The notes: generated from the letters alone by a model not told the origin. A stretch of 64,000 nucleotides of DNA from Platynereis dumerilii (GCA_026936325.1 JAPTHN010000001.1:166268138-166332137); one strand, 5' to 3'. Counted from the first letter of the stretch, positions 12,626-25,413 are shown. Program-made: numbers and translations.

Positions 12626-14394
12626 CAATATGATGTAAACTGCCACCAGCTATTTAAATTTGTTTCATCATGAAATGCTTTTGTAGCATTGTGATCTCAA
12701 GCAGAAGAGCCTGTCTAGTAAATTCAAATTGTTTTATTTTTCGTTGTCATAAAATGTGAGCTTGTGTCTCTTTGAGCATGAAATTTATTGACTGAAGCTT
12801 TTTGCAAGACAATCTCTTCAGCGCAGAGAAAGCTGTTCTCCAGAAAACCATTAATATGCTGCAAGGCTGAAGGTGCTAAACGATGTCTGCTTGGGGAAAA
12901 TGTGTTTCAATACCGACTGACAAAGTCTGTTATTCCTGTCTTTGGAAGCTTCTTGGTCTTAAATTATAATTAAACTTATCGTTTTTGTAATGAGTTTGAC
13001 TGAGCGCCCAAAAGACTTAGTTTCTTAGCTGCCTGGTTGCACCCAGCATCTTGAAAAGACTCAAGACGCATCATCACTCCATGAGTATTGGTGAGACGCC
13101 AGACCCATCAGCAGAAGGCTGTATAAGCTCAGTCGTGTTACATTGAAGGAGTACTCCAAGCCATTGGTGGTCACTGAGGTATTTTGGGTGGTCTGGCTTG
13201 GGCAAGATGTGAAGGGACAACTTGTACTACCGAGGAAGGCCAAGGGTCATGGTAGAACATCAAGCCCAGGCACAGACACTGACCCCTGTCTGCATAGCAC
13301 CATGATTCAAACTTTTTCATAAGCCGGCTGCCTTTGTTTGGATGAACTTTGCATAAATACACAGGTGGTGCTTTCTTGAAATTCCGATAAGAGGACAAAG
13401 TGAACATCTATCAGCTGAGGGAGTTGATGAAATCAATAGGTGCAGCTGCTTCCAAAGGGAGTACTTGTCCTTATCAATGGTGGCCATGGCCAGATTTATC
13501 ACAGTGTATATTGTCCTTTTTTGGACGCCTTTCTCAGAAATGCCCAAAATCTGTTCTCTGACAAAATAATAACCCTTAGCTACGTAGCTGAGAAACCAGA
13601 TTAGGCCTATATAAAGCCACAACAGGAAAGCATTATATTATATATACCCCATAATGTTTAAAATACCACATGAAAAAGCAGTGGATATATCCAATGTGGT
13701 ATTGCGTTGTGCTATAATACACTCAACAGGCTGACTGTTTGTCTCATGGTAAAGCCTCTGGTGATAAATCATATATTCCCTCTCCTGTGGTGAATAACCT
13801 ATACATATGTACATATCACATGAACATTGAACAATGAATCTGAGCTGTACATTGAATAAAACTGGTACCTTAGTTCTATGGGTGCAAATCTTGGCTTCTG
13901 TGGCTTCTATTCAGATATAAACTTAATATCACAGCCACATCAGGAAGATCTTGCATTGTGTTTTCGTAAGCTATGGAGTGGTGAAAATCTTTAGGTTAGA
14001 GCAGAGACCTGTTCAAGACCTGTTCAATAGTTGTCTTTTGTAAAAATGGGCAGTTCATAATAAGATGCTGGAGAGTTGACTTTTCTATAAAGGCCTTTAT
14101 GAAAACAAATTTTGTAGCTTGAGAATCAACTCTTATTTTCAGGAACATCCATGTTAACTTCAGGCATCCATATACAAATGTCATGTAGCTGTGGCAGGAC
14201 CTTCCATACAAAGATCCTGCAAGTGAAACAAATATAATGTACTTCACATGTCAAGTTTTATCCAGAACAAAACAAACTGTGATGCACACAGAGATCTTTG
14301 TCTAATCCCATCACAAATTATGTGACATCCACTGAGGCATTTGTGTTCATTCATGAAGTAATCAATGTCATCGGTCTGGAGCCTGAGTAGCTAA
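12626..14394. other. Unit 2 backbone without genes
   Basis: This corresponds to about 5,130-7,250 of unit 1, with a deletion of the 6,749-7,140 block. The common minus-strand frame seen in units 1, 3 and 4 is broken here, in line with it being non-coding. Confidence 0.6.
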
Positions 14395-16370
14395 TGTATC
14401 TTTACCGCCACACCTCCTCTCCTTGTCAGACACACATATTTTATATCTTCATTTTGATTCAACCCCATGGCAGTTGAAGAATTTCACAGAACTTATAGAG
14501 CAGCCCACCACAGCTGAACGGATATTGTGACACATAATGCAAAACCAGTCGTGACAAGAATAGCTTCCACAATACACGCATGGAGGTGTCTTTTCCAGGC
14601 AACTCATAAATTTGCACAGGAACAGATTTCATAAGGCTAGCATCATCTGATCATATGCATTCAACAAATTTATTTATCCAGGAGCTAAGTGATGGAATGG
14701 CAGTTCTATAATGGTCCAATGAGAACACACTTAATTTGATTGTTGTCCGTGGATTTTCTCTGACAATTACGACATAAATATGACACAATACAATAATAAT
14801 TGACTGTCACAGTAAATTTGTTGCGGCATACGATAATCAAACAACAATTATGTAATGTCAAATATACTATAATTTATACATAATTAATTGATACAATTTA
14901 TACATAATTAAGCAGTCTAACACATGCAGGTACGAATGATTTGCTAAACCTTACTTTTCTCATGAGTTGCACTTGGAATCTTCTGCATGATAATGATGAT
15001 TGAACAAGTCCTATTGATTTTTGGTGTGGAAAGTAAATTGGGGTTGTACCCGTAGGGGAGAGCGGGGCACAGTGAGACGGCGGGCACAGTGAGACAAAGC
15101 CCGTTGCATCTACCTGGTACTGTTTACTGATAAACCCTTTTTTGCATAGTACAAAAATTAAGTAAGTGAGGGACTGTCCTATATCTTGAATGCTTACGCA
15201 GCATATCGAGAGTGGAATTTCAATATTTTTGTTTTTAGCCTGTAAAAGTAAATAATTTTGCTAAATGACTTTTTGTTATAATTCCCAAGAAAAATGGTAT
15301 AATGCAAAGCAATTGCCAGGGATTCAAACCTTGGTTGCTTGTCTTAGTTTAGTGAGATGATGAACCACAATGCAGGCATTGGGTCCGCAGGATTCCAAAG
15401 TTTTATAAACAGAGCTGCGTGGGGCACAGTGAGACAGTTTGAAGCGGGGCACAGTGAGACATCACAAAATACACTCAAAAGGACATGAATGTAATGCATG
15501 GCTCACAATTCACTATTAAAAACAAAATACCTGCTATAAACTACTGATTTTAGTGAGTAATATCCACAGGGAAGCGTCAAAGAAGGATTTTGATTAGGAT
15601 GTAACAGGTGCGGCAGGTTAAATAAGTCGTGCATGTGTCCCATGCGATGAAGTTTCAAAACATGCTCAAAAAAGGACCTAAAAAATCACCTAGCCAGCTG
15701 CTTTTATTAGAGTACAGTAGTTTCTGATGCAACAATTGATAGAACAATTCTGCAGGTCCTGATGATTGGCGGTTATGACAGCAGATGCCCTGTCTCACTG
15801 TGCCCCGCCTGCTGTCTCACTGTGCCCCGCCCACGGGGCACAGTGAGACACTTAACGAGCACGTACATAACTCAAAGTTTCTCCAAACCTGTAAAAGGTA
15901 GGAACCTGAAACTATGTGACAATATACCTAACATCATTATCTATAATGTGGATCTGATCTCATTTAACTCGTTCCTGCCAACATTTTGGAAGACTTGAAA
16001 ATAAAAAAAGTGTCTCACTGTGCCCCGCTCTCCCCTACTTGTACTCCTACATTTGCATATTCCATGTAAAAAAAACGAACTTTTGAATACAGCAACAAAA
16101 AGGGAAATGATGTGTTAAAGAAATTCTTCCAGAAAAACACTGTGGCCACAGTGAAAGGAAACTCTACTCCCTGTGTACACAATGTTGCACCTCTGTAGCC
16201 CCAGGAAACCTTGCAAGTGGTCTAGATCCAGTCCATTTAACTCCAATCACCCCTCAGCAGTAGGTCTTCATGTGATGGACATTCCAACAACGTCGTCCAT
16301 ATAAGTTCTCGTTATGTTTGTTATGTCCAGTCTCTTCCACCAATTAGCAGATGTGATGTGGTTCACCCAG
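14395..16370 (-). repeat. Left arm of unit 2 inverted repeat
   Basis: This is the counterpart of 7,250-8,225, interrupted by the TA-flanked element at 15,055-16,035. Its reverse complement aligns with 17,755-20,690, itself interrupted at 18,233-20,380. Confidence 0.55.
15055..16035. mobile_element. TA-flanked element with GGGGCACAGTGAGAC keyword
   Basis: Its TIR begins GGGGAGAGCGGGGCACAGTG and is mirrored at the right end. TA flanks it at 15,053-15,054 and 16,036-16,037. Unit 1 near 7,894-7,902 shows the uninterrupted target. The keyword occurs at both ends and again near 15,084, 15,423, 15,445, 15,793, 15,815 and 15,836, in both orientations, with opposed copies at 15,790-15,852. No transposase frame is present. 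A second copy of nearly the same length is at 36,242-37,220. Confidence 0.9.
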
Positions 16371-17754
16371 TTTACTGTTGACCAGTCTTACTTGCATAGA
16401 CTTTTTGCATAAAATTTTGTCCGAGAGTAATGATAAGTCTGATATTTATTTGGATGTTCCACACTAAAAATCAACAGGACTTGTTTGATTATATCACCTC
16501 TGCATGGATAGACTCCGCTCTGCATGGCAATTGGTGGTCTGACTTCAAAGTTATGGTCAGAAATTGGCTGTGAAACTGTTAATCGATCTAGTATGCTCCC
16601 TTCTCATTGGCTGACATCGTTAAACAAGAATATATTATTTCAATTTAAGATAATGTGGCATATCACTCCTATGTGTCTGGGGTAGATTCTCTGGGTATGC
16701 AAGAGTGGCTGTACATATAATTATCTCTCTCACTGTTTATTGCTCTGCGGTTTCCTTTTCTGAGGAAAGAATTCACAGATTGCATGATTAACGGTAAGTC
16801 GGTGGCGAATTGCTCTACTTGAGAGTGTGAGATTTCCTTGGTAGGATGCAGGAGAAGCTGAAGTAGCATTTTTGTGATGTGCTGAAAACAAGGATGATAT
16901 TCCTGTGAATGTTCAGTCAGGATTCTAGATTTAGACAAAGTTTATTTGAAGGTCTTATTTTGTTGTAATTTAAGTGAATAATAGCTGCATGTGCTGTCTG
17001 CTGCTATGATGGTTTGGGTTGCAAAAAAATTCGTCCCTCCCCCACCCTGAACTATCACCATAACTTCCTGTGCAATGCTGTATGGTGAAAAAAATGGAAT
17101 GAACAGTTGTTAAGAGCATGCGGAAATATTCAATTGATGCATTCCAAAACTGAAGAAGGATGTGACTATATTTTCAAGTAGTGAATTCTTTCAGAACTAA
17201 TATTATAGTGATTCTTGTGAAGTAGCATTGGGTTGAACTGAGTATCTGCTATTTGAGCTGGATTACGGTATTCACATTTATTGAAAACTTACGCAAAAAA
17301 TCAGTTGCCTTGCAAACTCTAGGCTCCTTCTGTTTTTAAACTTAAAATGTGTAACACTGTTCTACTTCTAGTGGCACCCCAGACATCTAATCTGAAAGAG
17401 ACTCCGTTACAAAGTGCATTAGTGGATTACTGATACCTCACTTGGTTTGCCATCAGAGAAATGGCTTTTAGCCTGTTTTTGGAAGGTTGCAATTTCAGAA
17501 GAGCAAGGATAAGTTACCAAATACAGGATAAAACCAAAAAGGGATCGACAAGATAAAAATTTGCTTCAACGAAAATTTTTCCAGAGGCATTAGTGACTGG
17601 AATGCAGTCGTATCTGTTGCACTTACTGATCTTTCTTTAGCCTATTTGTACCGTTAAAATAATGCACTGTGCTGCCGTGGAAAATCCTTTTGATATGGTG
17701 ACAACCATAATATTGACTGCATAGAGACGCATGCAATCTATAGTATCCATATGC
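16371..17754. other. Unit 2 spacer without genes
   Basis: This corresponds to 8,226-9,640 of unit 1. It lacks the 8,560-8,870 block and includes the 17,172-17,430 block that unit 1 has lost and unit 3 retains. I see no gene or element ends. Confidence 0.55.
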
Positions 17755-18232
17755 ATATGGTGGTAATCATGTCATATGTATTAATTGGCGGGAGGGGCTG
17801 CCGGGACATAACAGGAACTTATAGTAATGTAAGTTATTTGAACGTGTCCATCGCATGATGATTTACAGCTGAGGGTTCATAAGAGTTGAGTGGACTGGAT
17901 CTAGATCACTTGCAAGGTTTCTGGGGCAGTGAAACTGTTGTGTACACAGGGAGCAGAGTTTCCTTTCACTGCGGCAGTGCGGCCACAGTGTTTGTCTGGA
18001 AGATCTGTTTTTTTAACACACCATCTTTCCATTTTGTTGCTCTATTCACTAGTTTGTATTTTTGTATGGTATGTTAATGTAGGAGTACAAATGCTGGTTG
18101 AACGCAACACTTACGGCATACCAGTCTTACTTACATTTTTTGGATGTTCCTCACAGAAAATCAACAGGACTTTCATATTGTCAAGGAAGATCTCCATGGA
18201 GTCCAGACCATGCATGACCACTGTACTGTGTA

Positions 18233-20380
18233 CCGTAATATGGGGTGAATAGGGGCAAGCCAGGAAAGAATTTTAATCTTCAATAAGGAACAACTTCTAC
18301 TTGCTCCAGGGACTTGTTTTTTTGCACGTTTTTGGTATATATATTCTAATAAAGGTTCCGATGGATTTTCATGATTCTACCTGCAGGCAATAAGGAGCTG
18401 CAGCACCTTAAACCTCGCCCTGCAGAATTTACGTTTCACAAAATGGTCAAAACTTTGCATGTACTGTAAAAAGCATAAATACTAGAGCCACCAATCTTAT
18501 AGGAAAAATGTATGGCCTAGTTTTGGCCTGTTGGAGGACCAGAGTAGTAGACTAGATATGAGATTATGTACGTTTGGTCATAAGGGTGGTCCAAAAAACT
18601 TTTTTTGTCAATATCAATTCGCACACCCTCCTATTTTGTGAGAAATGGCACAAAAACAATGCAGTTTAAATTTTATGAAAAACCCACAAGAGGAAGGGCT
18701 CTCCCAAAGGCCTTGAAGTTTCAATGTTTTTTTAATTTTCAACCGTTTTCGCCAATCCGCGGTTCTCTATAACTTCGTCAGTATTAGTCATATAACATTT
18801 TAATTGCCATGGTTGGAAAGCTCTCAAAAAGACCTTCATTTTGCATACCATCATCAATAGTCTAGGACGATATCTTGATTCTCATTGGCTCTTCAGCCTG
18901 CACTTTTTAGAATGAAAATGTTGCAGACTGTTTAATCCTGTTAAAAAAAGGCTTTTGAATTTTTTTCACTGATTGGTTGCAGTGATTCACATTCTCTAAG
19001 TTCCAGAATGACCAAATATAAAACCTTTTTGATTTTTACTGTGGCAGTGCCTGGCTTATGAGTGATGATGTTTTAACGTTAAAAGTTAGTTTAAAACTCG
19101 TAAAATGTGAGATGGGGTCTGTTGCATTTCACATCATATCTTCGTCAGAATTTATTGCAGGGCAACATGAGTGGTACCACATGAAAGAAAATACTCTCAG
19201 CATTCTCATAGTACCAGTGATATTGCCCTATATTTAATTTTTATGAAGTTAAAATACAAATATAACAGCCCCTCCCTGATTTGTTTTCCATACTTCTGAC
19301 AAAATTTAGCATTAAAACTTCCAAGCTCATAAAGCAGGATTTTCCATGGCCAAAAATTAAAAAAATATTTTATTTGCTCTTTCTGGAATTTGGAGAGTGT
19401 GAATCACTGCAATTATCAGTGAAAAAAATTCAAAAACCTTTTTTTAACGGGATTAGACAGTCTGCAACATTTTTGTTTCTAAAAAGTGCTGGCCGAAGAG
19501 CCAATGGGAGTCAAGATATCGTCCTAGACCATTGATGTTGGTATGCAAAATGTAGGTATTTTTGAGAGCTTTCCAACCATGGCAGTAAGAATGCTGTATG
19601 TCAATTAGTGACAAAGTTATAGAGGACCGCGGATTAACGAAAATGGTCAAAAACGTAAAAAACATTGAAACTTTAAGGCCTTTGGGAGACCCCTTCCTCT
19701 ATTTAGATTTCCTTAAAATTTCACCTGCATCAGTTTTATACCTACCCTCATCAAATAAAAGGGTGTGCGATGTGAAATTCACAAAATTATTTTTTTCCCA
19801 TCTAAAAATGAACGCCTAATGGTCATGGGTTCAGATCCAGGGCAATGACAAAGTTTCGGAATCAACAAAAATAACCCTACTAATTTTCATTCGAGTGTAC
19901 TGGCGTGGCTTTTTGATGAATATTATTGAACTTGGCATAATTTATAGTGGATTTAGTCCAGAATTATCAATCACTAGGAAAATTGGCAAAAAACTACCGT
20001 TTTTGATAGTTTTCTGTTATTTATCACAATTTTTAAAATCTGCATATTTATATCAGATTTTCCTGAAAATTAATTTTTTGAATTTTGAACATGTTTTCTA
20101 AAGTTTACTCACAAGTGGCAATCACTTAAAGAAGCTAGGAATAATTGATTGTGAAAATAATGGAGTGTCCCGATTCACCCCAAAGTGTGGGGTGAATTGG
20201 GACAGTGGTTTTTTTGGGCCTTGAGCATTGGCTATTTAACATATCATTTCGAGCTCTTAGGGATACTTAGACCTTTTGCTCAGACACAATTTGACACCAT
20301 ATTTTAATTTCTGAGTTAATTTTTGTTCATGCTATGACAGAAAAACAGCCAATTCTGTCCCGATTCACCCCATATTACGG
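18233..20380. mobile_element. TA-flanked element with GGGGTGAAT keyword
   Basis: The left end CCGTAATATGGGGTGAAT is mirrored at the right by ATTCACCCCATATTACGG. TA flanks both (18,231-18,232 and 20,381-20,382). The unit 3/4 junction at 35,165-35,180 shows the empty site. An internal opposed keyword pair lies at 20,167-20,205. The element has been enlarged by a nested foldback (18,582-19,819), so its own length is about 0.9 kb. No transposase is present. Confidence 0.88.
18582..19819. mobile_element. Foldback element nested in the GGGGTGAAT element
   Basis: Arms of about 400 bp, roughly 18,590-19,000 and 19,360-19,810, are inverted copies. For example, CTCCCAAAGGCCTTGAAG is mirrored near 19,668. 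TGGTCAT lies on both sides (18,575-18,581 and 19,820-19,826). The related element in unit 4 has a single version of the site near 35,937-35,950. A target of 7-9 bp with long arms suggests a Mutator- or hAT-type non-autonomous element, but the superfamily is not proven. Confidence 0.75.
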
Positions 20381-21006
20381 TACTCAATGAACCATTATTT
20401 AATATTAAAGACTGCCACTGGATCACTTTCATAGCTCCTAGATAAAAAGCCATTGATTATATGCTTATGATCAGATGATTCTGGCCTTTTGAAATCTGTT
20501 CATGTTTAATCTATGAGTTTCTCCGAAAGACACCTCCATGCATATGTGTTTTTTGGGAGCAATTCTTGTCACAACTTGTTTGGCATTATGTGTCAGAATA
20601 TCCACTCTACTCTGGTGTGCTGCTGTATAATATCTGCGAAATTCTATGTAACTGTTCTGGATGGAGATGTGAAATATATATATATCATGACACAGTAGTT
20701 GTATGAATGAAAAGTGTTTCCACTACTAGTACTACTTCAAGGCAGAATGAACCATGCAAACTGGAGAATGTATATTGAAATTTTTTGCTGCCTAGTGTTA
20801 CTATTATTTTCTCCCGTTTTTGCTCTATAAAGATGTATTGAGAATCTCCTGCATGATGTGTTGAGTTTGCAGTTATAGAGGTACAGATTTAACACTTGTA
20901 TGAAAATCTATGCAGTACAGGCCGACAGAGAATCTTAATTCTAAAGATGACCGTTCAATTTATTATTTTTTCGGTATCTTTCAGATGGTCGTCTTGTCTG
21001 AGTAAT

Positions 21007-21072
21007 AGTAAGCTTGAATCATTATTGATTGTGAATTTTAGTAAGCTTGAATCATTATTGATTGTGAATTTT
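21007..21072 (+). repeat. 33-bp tandem duplication
   Basis: A 33-bp segment starting AGTAAGCTTGAATC occurs twice in a row. Units 1 and 2 have it once, near 560 and 10,705. It is a private change of unit 3. Confidence 0.85.
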
Positions 21073-23094
21073 CTGTTTATGAATGACATGATGGACTCAG
21101 TCGGTGGGGGGAGGGGGGTGTTCGCCCCTAACTACAGTGACACAGAATTTTAAGAATTCTTTTTGAAAACATATTTGTAATCCGATTACCTACAACACTA
21201 GTGCTATTGTGTTTTAAAATCAATGTATATTCATTTTAGTTTCGCTGTACATCTTTGGATTTATTATATAGCATTGCACTTGATGTGAGGGAAAGGAAGG
21301 GATGCTGATGTGTTATAATATGTGCATAAAACAGCCGGTACCAAGAACGTGACATTGATCCCACCAAATAAGTGATGAAAATGCCTGAGCAGATGGGTCA
21401 TTCAATAGAAATGTTCCAAATTGTGTGGTAATTTTACTGTTTTTCAAAATTTGTAAAATGCTTGATTTAATCAGTCTAGAGATCAACATAGGCTCTGAAA
21501 AACATCTGGCATTGGTTTCCACGATTCTCTTCTCAATTTTAATTTTGACTAAAATTAACGTGCATATTTCCTGTGAGTCATCACCACAATAGTGGCAAAT
21601 TGTTCCAGTAATGACAGGTTGCGGTAATGACAAATTCAGCTTTAGTATTTTTTCTAAGAGGCCCCGCAGCACAAACAGCAAGGGAGGTTTAAGAAATGAG
21701 AAATAGAACAGCATCGCTTCATGACAGTTCAAGAAAAATTCTGCTGCATTCCTTTCCTGATTGTTAAATGTCAGTTGCGGTAATGACACATAATAAACCT
21801 ACTCACTCAAAATAGGAGTTTTGAATGGACATAAAATATCTTTCTTCGGTGTGATTTTCTTCAGCATACAATCTTTCTGTCAAGAGGCAGGAGTAGTTTT
21901 ATAATGTCATGCGACTTATGATGACACTTGTGTAAGAAAACGAATGGTGCCAGAAATAGTACTATGTTCCGGTAATGAAAAAAAAAACTCTGGGACAGAC
22001 CTCGCAGCTTGTTTTCTCGAAAATCAATTTAGAGTAGAAAATTAAAACAAGCTCATAAGTTAAAGGACATTTTTCTGGTAACATACTTATTAAAAATACG
22101 GCATATTCAGATAATTTTACAGGTATACTGAGCTTTGAATTTGTAGAAACGAGTGCAGGGACATGCAAGAAACAAGTACATGTGTGACTTTACGGGATAG
22201 TCCAGTTGCCAAAACATGGACCTTGCAAGTGTGAGAAGTGTAAGGTTTTATGATGGATTCATCATCATATAGGTATATAGAAAAAATTTAGCCCGGTTGC
22301 CACTCCGGCAACTTTGGGCAACACCAGTAATTAGCAAAAATCCAAAATGGCCGCCGTATGCCCTACGGCAACGACAACTTTTTTAATAATTGTCCTAGAA
22401 TCAAATGCAATAGCACTTTTTCAGATAATTTTGACCCAAGAAGCATGAATCTGGCATCAAAATGTCATTATCTGGTCATTTTGCATATAAAATATCAAGA
22501 TTACATCAATTCAACTCAAATTTCCATCAACCAAGAATCAACGTCCCCATCATTTTCCAATATTTACTGATTTCCAACAACCTTTTCTAACTTAATCCAA
22601 TTTTTATTCATTTACAATGTAATGAATTAAAATTCTACAGTATTAAATGTTTAACAGTACAATGGACATTTCAATGAGAGATGTCATAGTATTTGTATAT
22701 AATCAAATTCAACGACAGTTTAAGTCCATGCTTGACCAAACTACTCCCACTTGTCATCAGACAACCACTCATGGTGTTCTCTTGCATTAGTGTTTTCTGC
22801 CAGAACCCCTTCTCAATTTTTATCATTTTCTTTGTTAAATTCTTGAATTTTGAAAAGACTGATGCAACAAGTAGTGTTTTCACAAGCACAGGAAATAGTA
22901 CAAGAGAATTTGTTGCGGTGGGAGCTTCTAGTGGAGGTCTTGCATGCTTTGCCTTAGGCTTTACAGCTACAACTTAACGCATGCATAAGATCATTTGAGC
23001 CTGGAGGCTGACTGACTGTTTCTTTTGCCATCTTTTATCACCCATACATATTCTGTGATATCCAGTTCTGGAGGAACCAACAGGTCAGCTGCTG

Positions 23095-23597
23095 TCATGT
23101 GTACTGGTCTTCAGATGGGCACGCTTGATGTTGCAGTGTAGGAATAGGTTCTCTTCCATTGTTGGAAGAGACTTCAGCTTCAGGAATCAGGAGCCTTCCG
23201 GCTTTCTCTGTGTATAGATGGCATCTCACCTCACTCATAGACATTCTCTTAGGCTGTCCATATAGTGCACAAATACATTTGTGTCCCTCTGTTTCAGTTC
23301 TTCTGTTGTCACACCTTGCTCTCACTAGATAGTGTCATCACCAAAGAAATCTCAAGCTTTTGGGACCTTTAGTGCAGACACTTTACCCTTGTCATGCAAA
23401 TAGGAGTTGGTGTCTGATCCAGTCAAGTAGTGCATTCCTAATATTTGAAGGCACCTTGACCTAAGATCGCAACATGTTGAATTGATGTCCAAAACTGATC
23501 GATACCAATGCTTCATGTGCCTGTGGAGATAAATTGTGTACAAACAGTTTCTGAACAAGACTTGAATTGCTTCCTTTTCGTAAGCAGCCAAAAGCAT
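23095..23597 (-). pseudogene. Transposase remnant in the left arm (nuclease-like C-terminal part)
   Basis: Read on the minus strand, the remnant includes EKEAIQVLFRNC, HRHMK, then LTGSDTNSYLHDKGK, and later CICALYGQ and VRCHLYTEKAG. These follow the order of a protein family I know from many uncharacterised invertebrate proteins, typically LTGCDT...GKGK followed by a CLLYG-like motif and an R-Y/F-x-LF-like motif. Compared with the right arm it has lost the section between HRHMK and the serine/aspartate motif, about 560 bp. It is broken into at least two frames and cannot make an active enzyme. Confidence 0.6.
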
Positions 23598-23599
23598 AT

Positions 23600-24269
23600 A
23601 TCAAGTAAATTTGTATGTCATCATAAGGAAGGCTATTGAAAGGTTATTTGAACAGAGTGCTGTTCAAATTGATATAAAGGTGACCTTAAGGTTATGACCC
23701 TTTCACGGTTTCACCCAAGTTTATCACTGAGTGAGTGGATTGATTTCTTTCCAACAATAATGCCCATGTATCCAACACAGAGGAAAATAATTCATTCCAA
23801 TAGCCGTACAAACAACTGCACAAATGGTAATGAGACCATGCTGCAACATGAAGAAGAGGGTAAAAGGAGTAAGGAAATGGACAGTGATGACAGGCGGTGA
23901 ATCTCTTCTGAGTTGGAAACAATGTCCTACAAGGGAGAACAAGTCTGCCAATTTCTACAATAGTGCTTATGGTGCTTTTGCTCCTCCGGTAGCAGGAGTT
24001 AATGTCATGCAGTCTGTTGCTTTTGGTGAGGGTATGGTATCAACTGACAGATTCCACTTTACCATCTCCTCTCCCATATGGACAATGATGCATAATATTA
24101 TGAAGAAAGGCATGAAGGACCAAAGGTGGATGATCGAATGATATATAATGTGTTATATATTAGCAACTTGAATGTATACAATAACACAAAATACAATATT
24201 TGATTTAGAAGCAATCTTTCTCTAGATGTTGACTATCAGCGAACGGAGGCAGATGGCATTGGGAGATGT
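23600..24269. other. Central part of the Academ-like element, left of the nested insert
   Basis: This stretch lies between the inverted arms and is present once. A plus-strand frame of 105 codons (23,824-24,141) and overlapping minus-strand frames are open, but I recognise no motif. It may be a decayed N-terminal section of the transposase or unrelated filler. Confidence 0.3.
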
Positions 24270-24274
24270 CTATA

Positions 24275-25413
24275 CAGGGTTCGAAATTAGCATGAATTTG
24301 GTGGGAGTCAGTGGGACTCCTATGTTTCAGATTTTGGGAGTCCGTATGAAAATGTGGGAGTCCGAAGAAACATGAGAATTAGTATTTGGATAGGTGGATT
24401 TTTTTTAGAGATTCGATATTGAATATTTCTTTATCTTTGGTCTCCAAAAACATCAGTCTATTAGTTAATATATGTATAGGAAATAAGAAATGGTTTACAA
24501 TCATCCAGAGAAGACAATCTGCCATCAATCTGTATGTGGCTATAGGCTTATTGCATTGTACAATTGGCAGCTCTATTATTAAGAATTTCAGCATATTTGA
24601 AGGCAAGGAAGTTAATTGCACTTCAGGATGACACTTCAGACATGGCAATCCATACAAAGTTGACACTTCCAGAACAATCCTAAAAACAATCAGACACTTT
24701 TGAAGTGCTTAATTGATCTCAATTGGATTGGTTACTTCAACTTACTTGGGTCAAAGTCAAAAATATTTTATTAAAGTCTCACCCTTGTCATAAAAAACAC
24801 ATTACAAATCATACAAAAACAAGGCCATTCTAAAAGTAGAATTATGAGAGACTATGTTTTATTTGGGTGACACAAGGGGGTCTGGAACTGAGTGGGACGC
24901 ATTACATCTTAGCTAGAGGGAGTCCATGGACAAAATTAATATAGGAGTCTTTGTTTCAATAATTTAGTATTGAATAATTTGGTAATATTAAATAGACTTG
25001 CAAATTCCATTTGCCTTCTAGTTTTCTAGGTTTTTTTTGCAATGTTCTGGAGAGTACAAACCTAACCCATTCATTCATTAGCTTGAAGTGACCAAAGAAG
25101 TCCAATCAGCCATTCACACCTCTGATGCTTGCTGAAATGTGATGATTGCAATTCAATTGATTGCATATATGTACCCAAATCCTATGTGTTGATCCCAATT
25201 GGATTGATGGTGTTAATTGGATTGCATGACACTGGATAGCTGAGTGGGCTGCATTCAAAGCCAATTGCTATTATTCACAGCCCCAAATTGCCGTGAATTT
25301 GGCAGCTTTCAAAGTTTAGGAGTCCCATGGACTCCTTACTGCTCAGCAAAAGGGAGTCCGTGGACAAATAAAGGAGTCTCGGACTCACGGACTCCCGCTA
25401 ATTTCGAACCCTG
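24275..25413. mobile_element. hAT-like non-autonomous element with GGAGTCC words
   Basis: The TIR CAGGGTTCGAAATTAGC is mirrored at the right by GCTAATTTCGAACCCTG. CTATA flanks both sides (24,270-24,274 and 25,414-25,418). Near both ends, and once in the middle at about 24,930, the words GGGAGTCC and GGACTCC recur. I see no transposase. A 5-bp duplication plus a CAGGG start suggests the hAT group with shorter target sites, the same signature as the small element at 3,223-3,343. Confidence 0.8.

Larger units (their letters stand above)
10097..20384 (+). repeat. Tandem array unit 2
   Basis: This is collinear with unit 1 but lacks several blocks: the equivalents of 915-1888, about 3,060-5,110, 6,749-7,140 and 8,560-8,870. 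It has gained a SINE, a foldback remnant with microsatellite, and two TA-flanked elements. It shares a 260-bp block at 17,172-17,430 with unit 3. Sequence similarity to units 1 and 3 is visibly lower than between units 1 and 3 over the left two thirds. Confidence 0.85.

Noticed and set aside
17886-18252. Frames of 63 and 107 codons near the unit 2/3 junction as a gene.
   Set aside because: They lie in the inverted-repeat arm, change length between units and run into the TA-flanked element. No motif is visible.
21313-21789. 158-codon minus-strand frame, the longest in the window.
   Set aside because: It runs across the boundary between a TIR element and array backbone, is broken in the unit 1 copy, and shows no domain.
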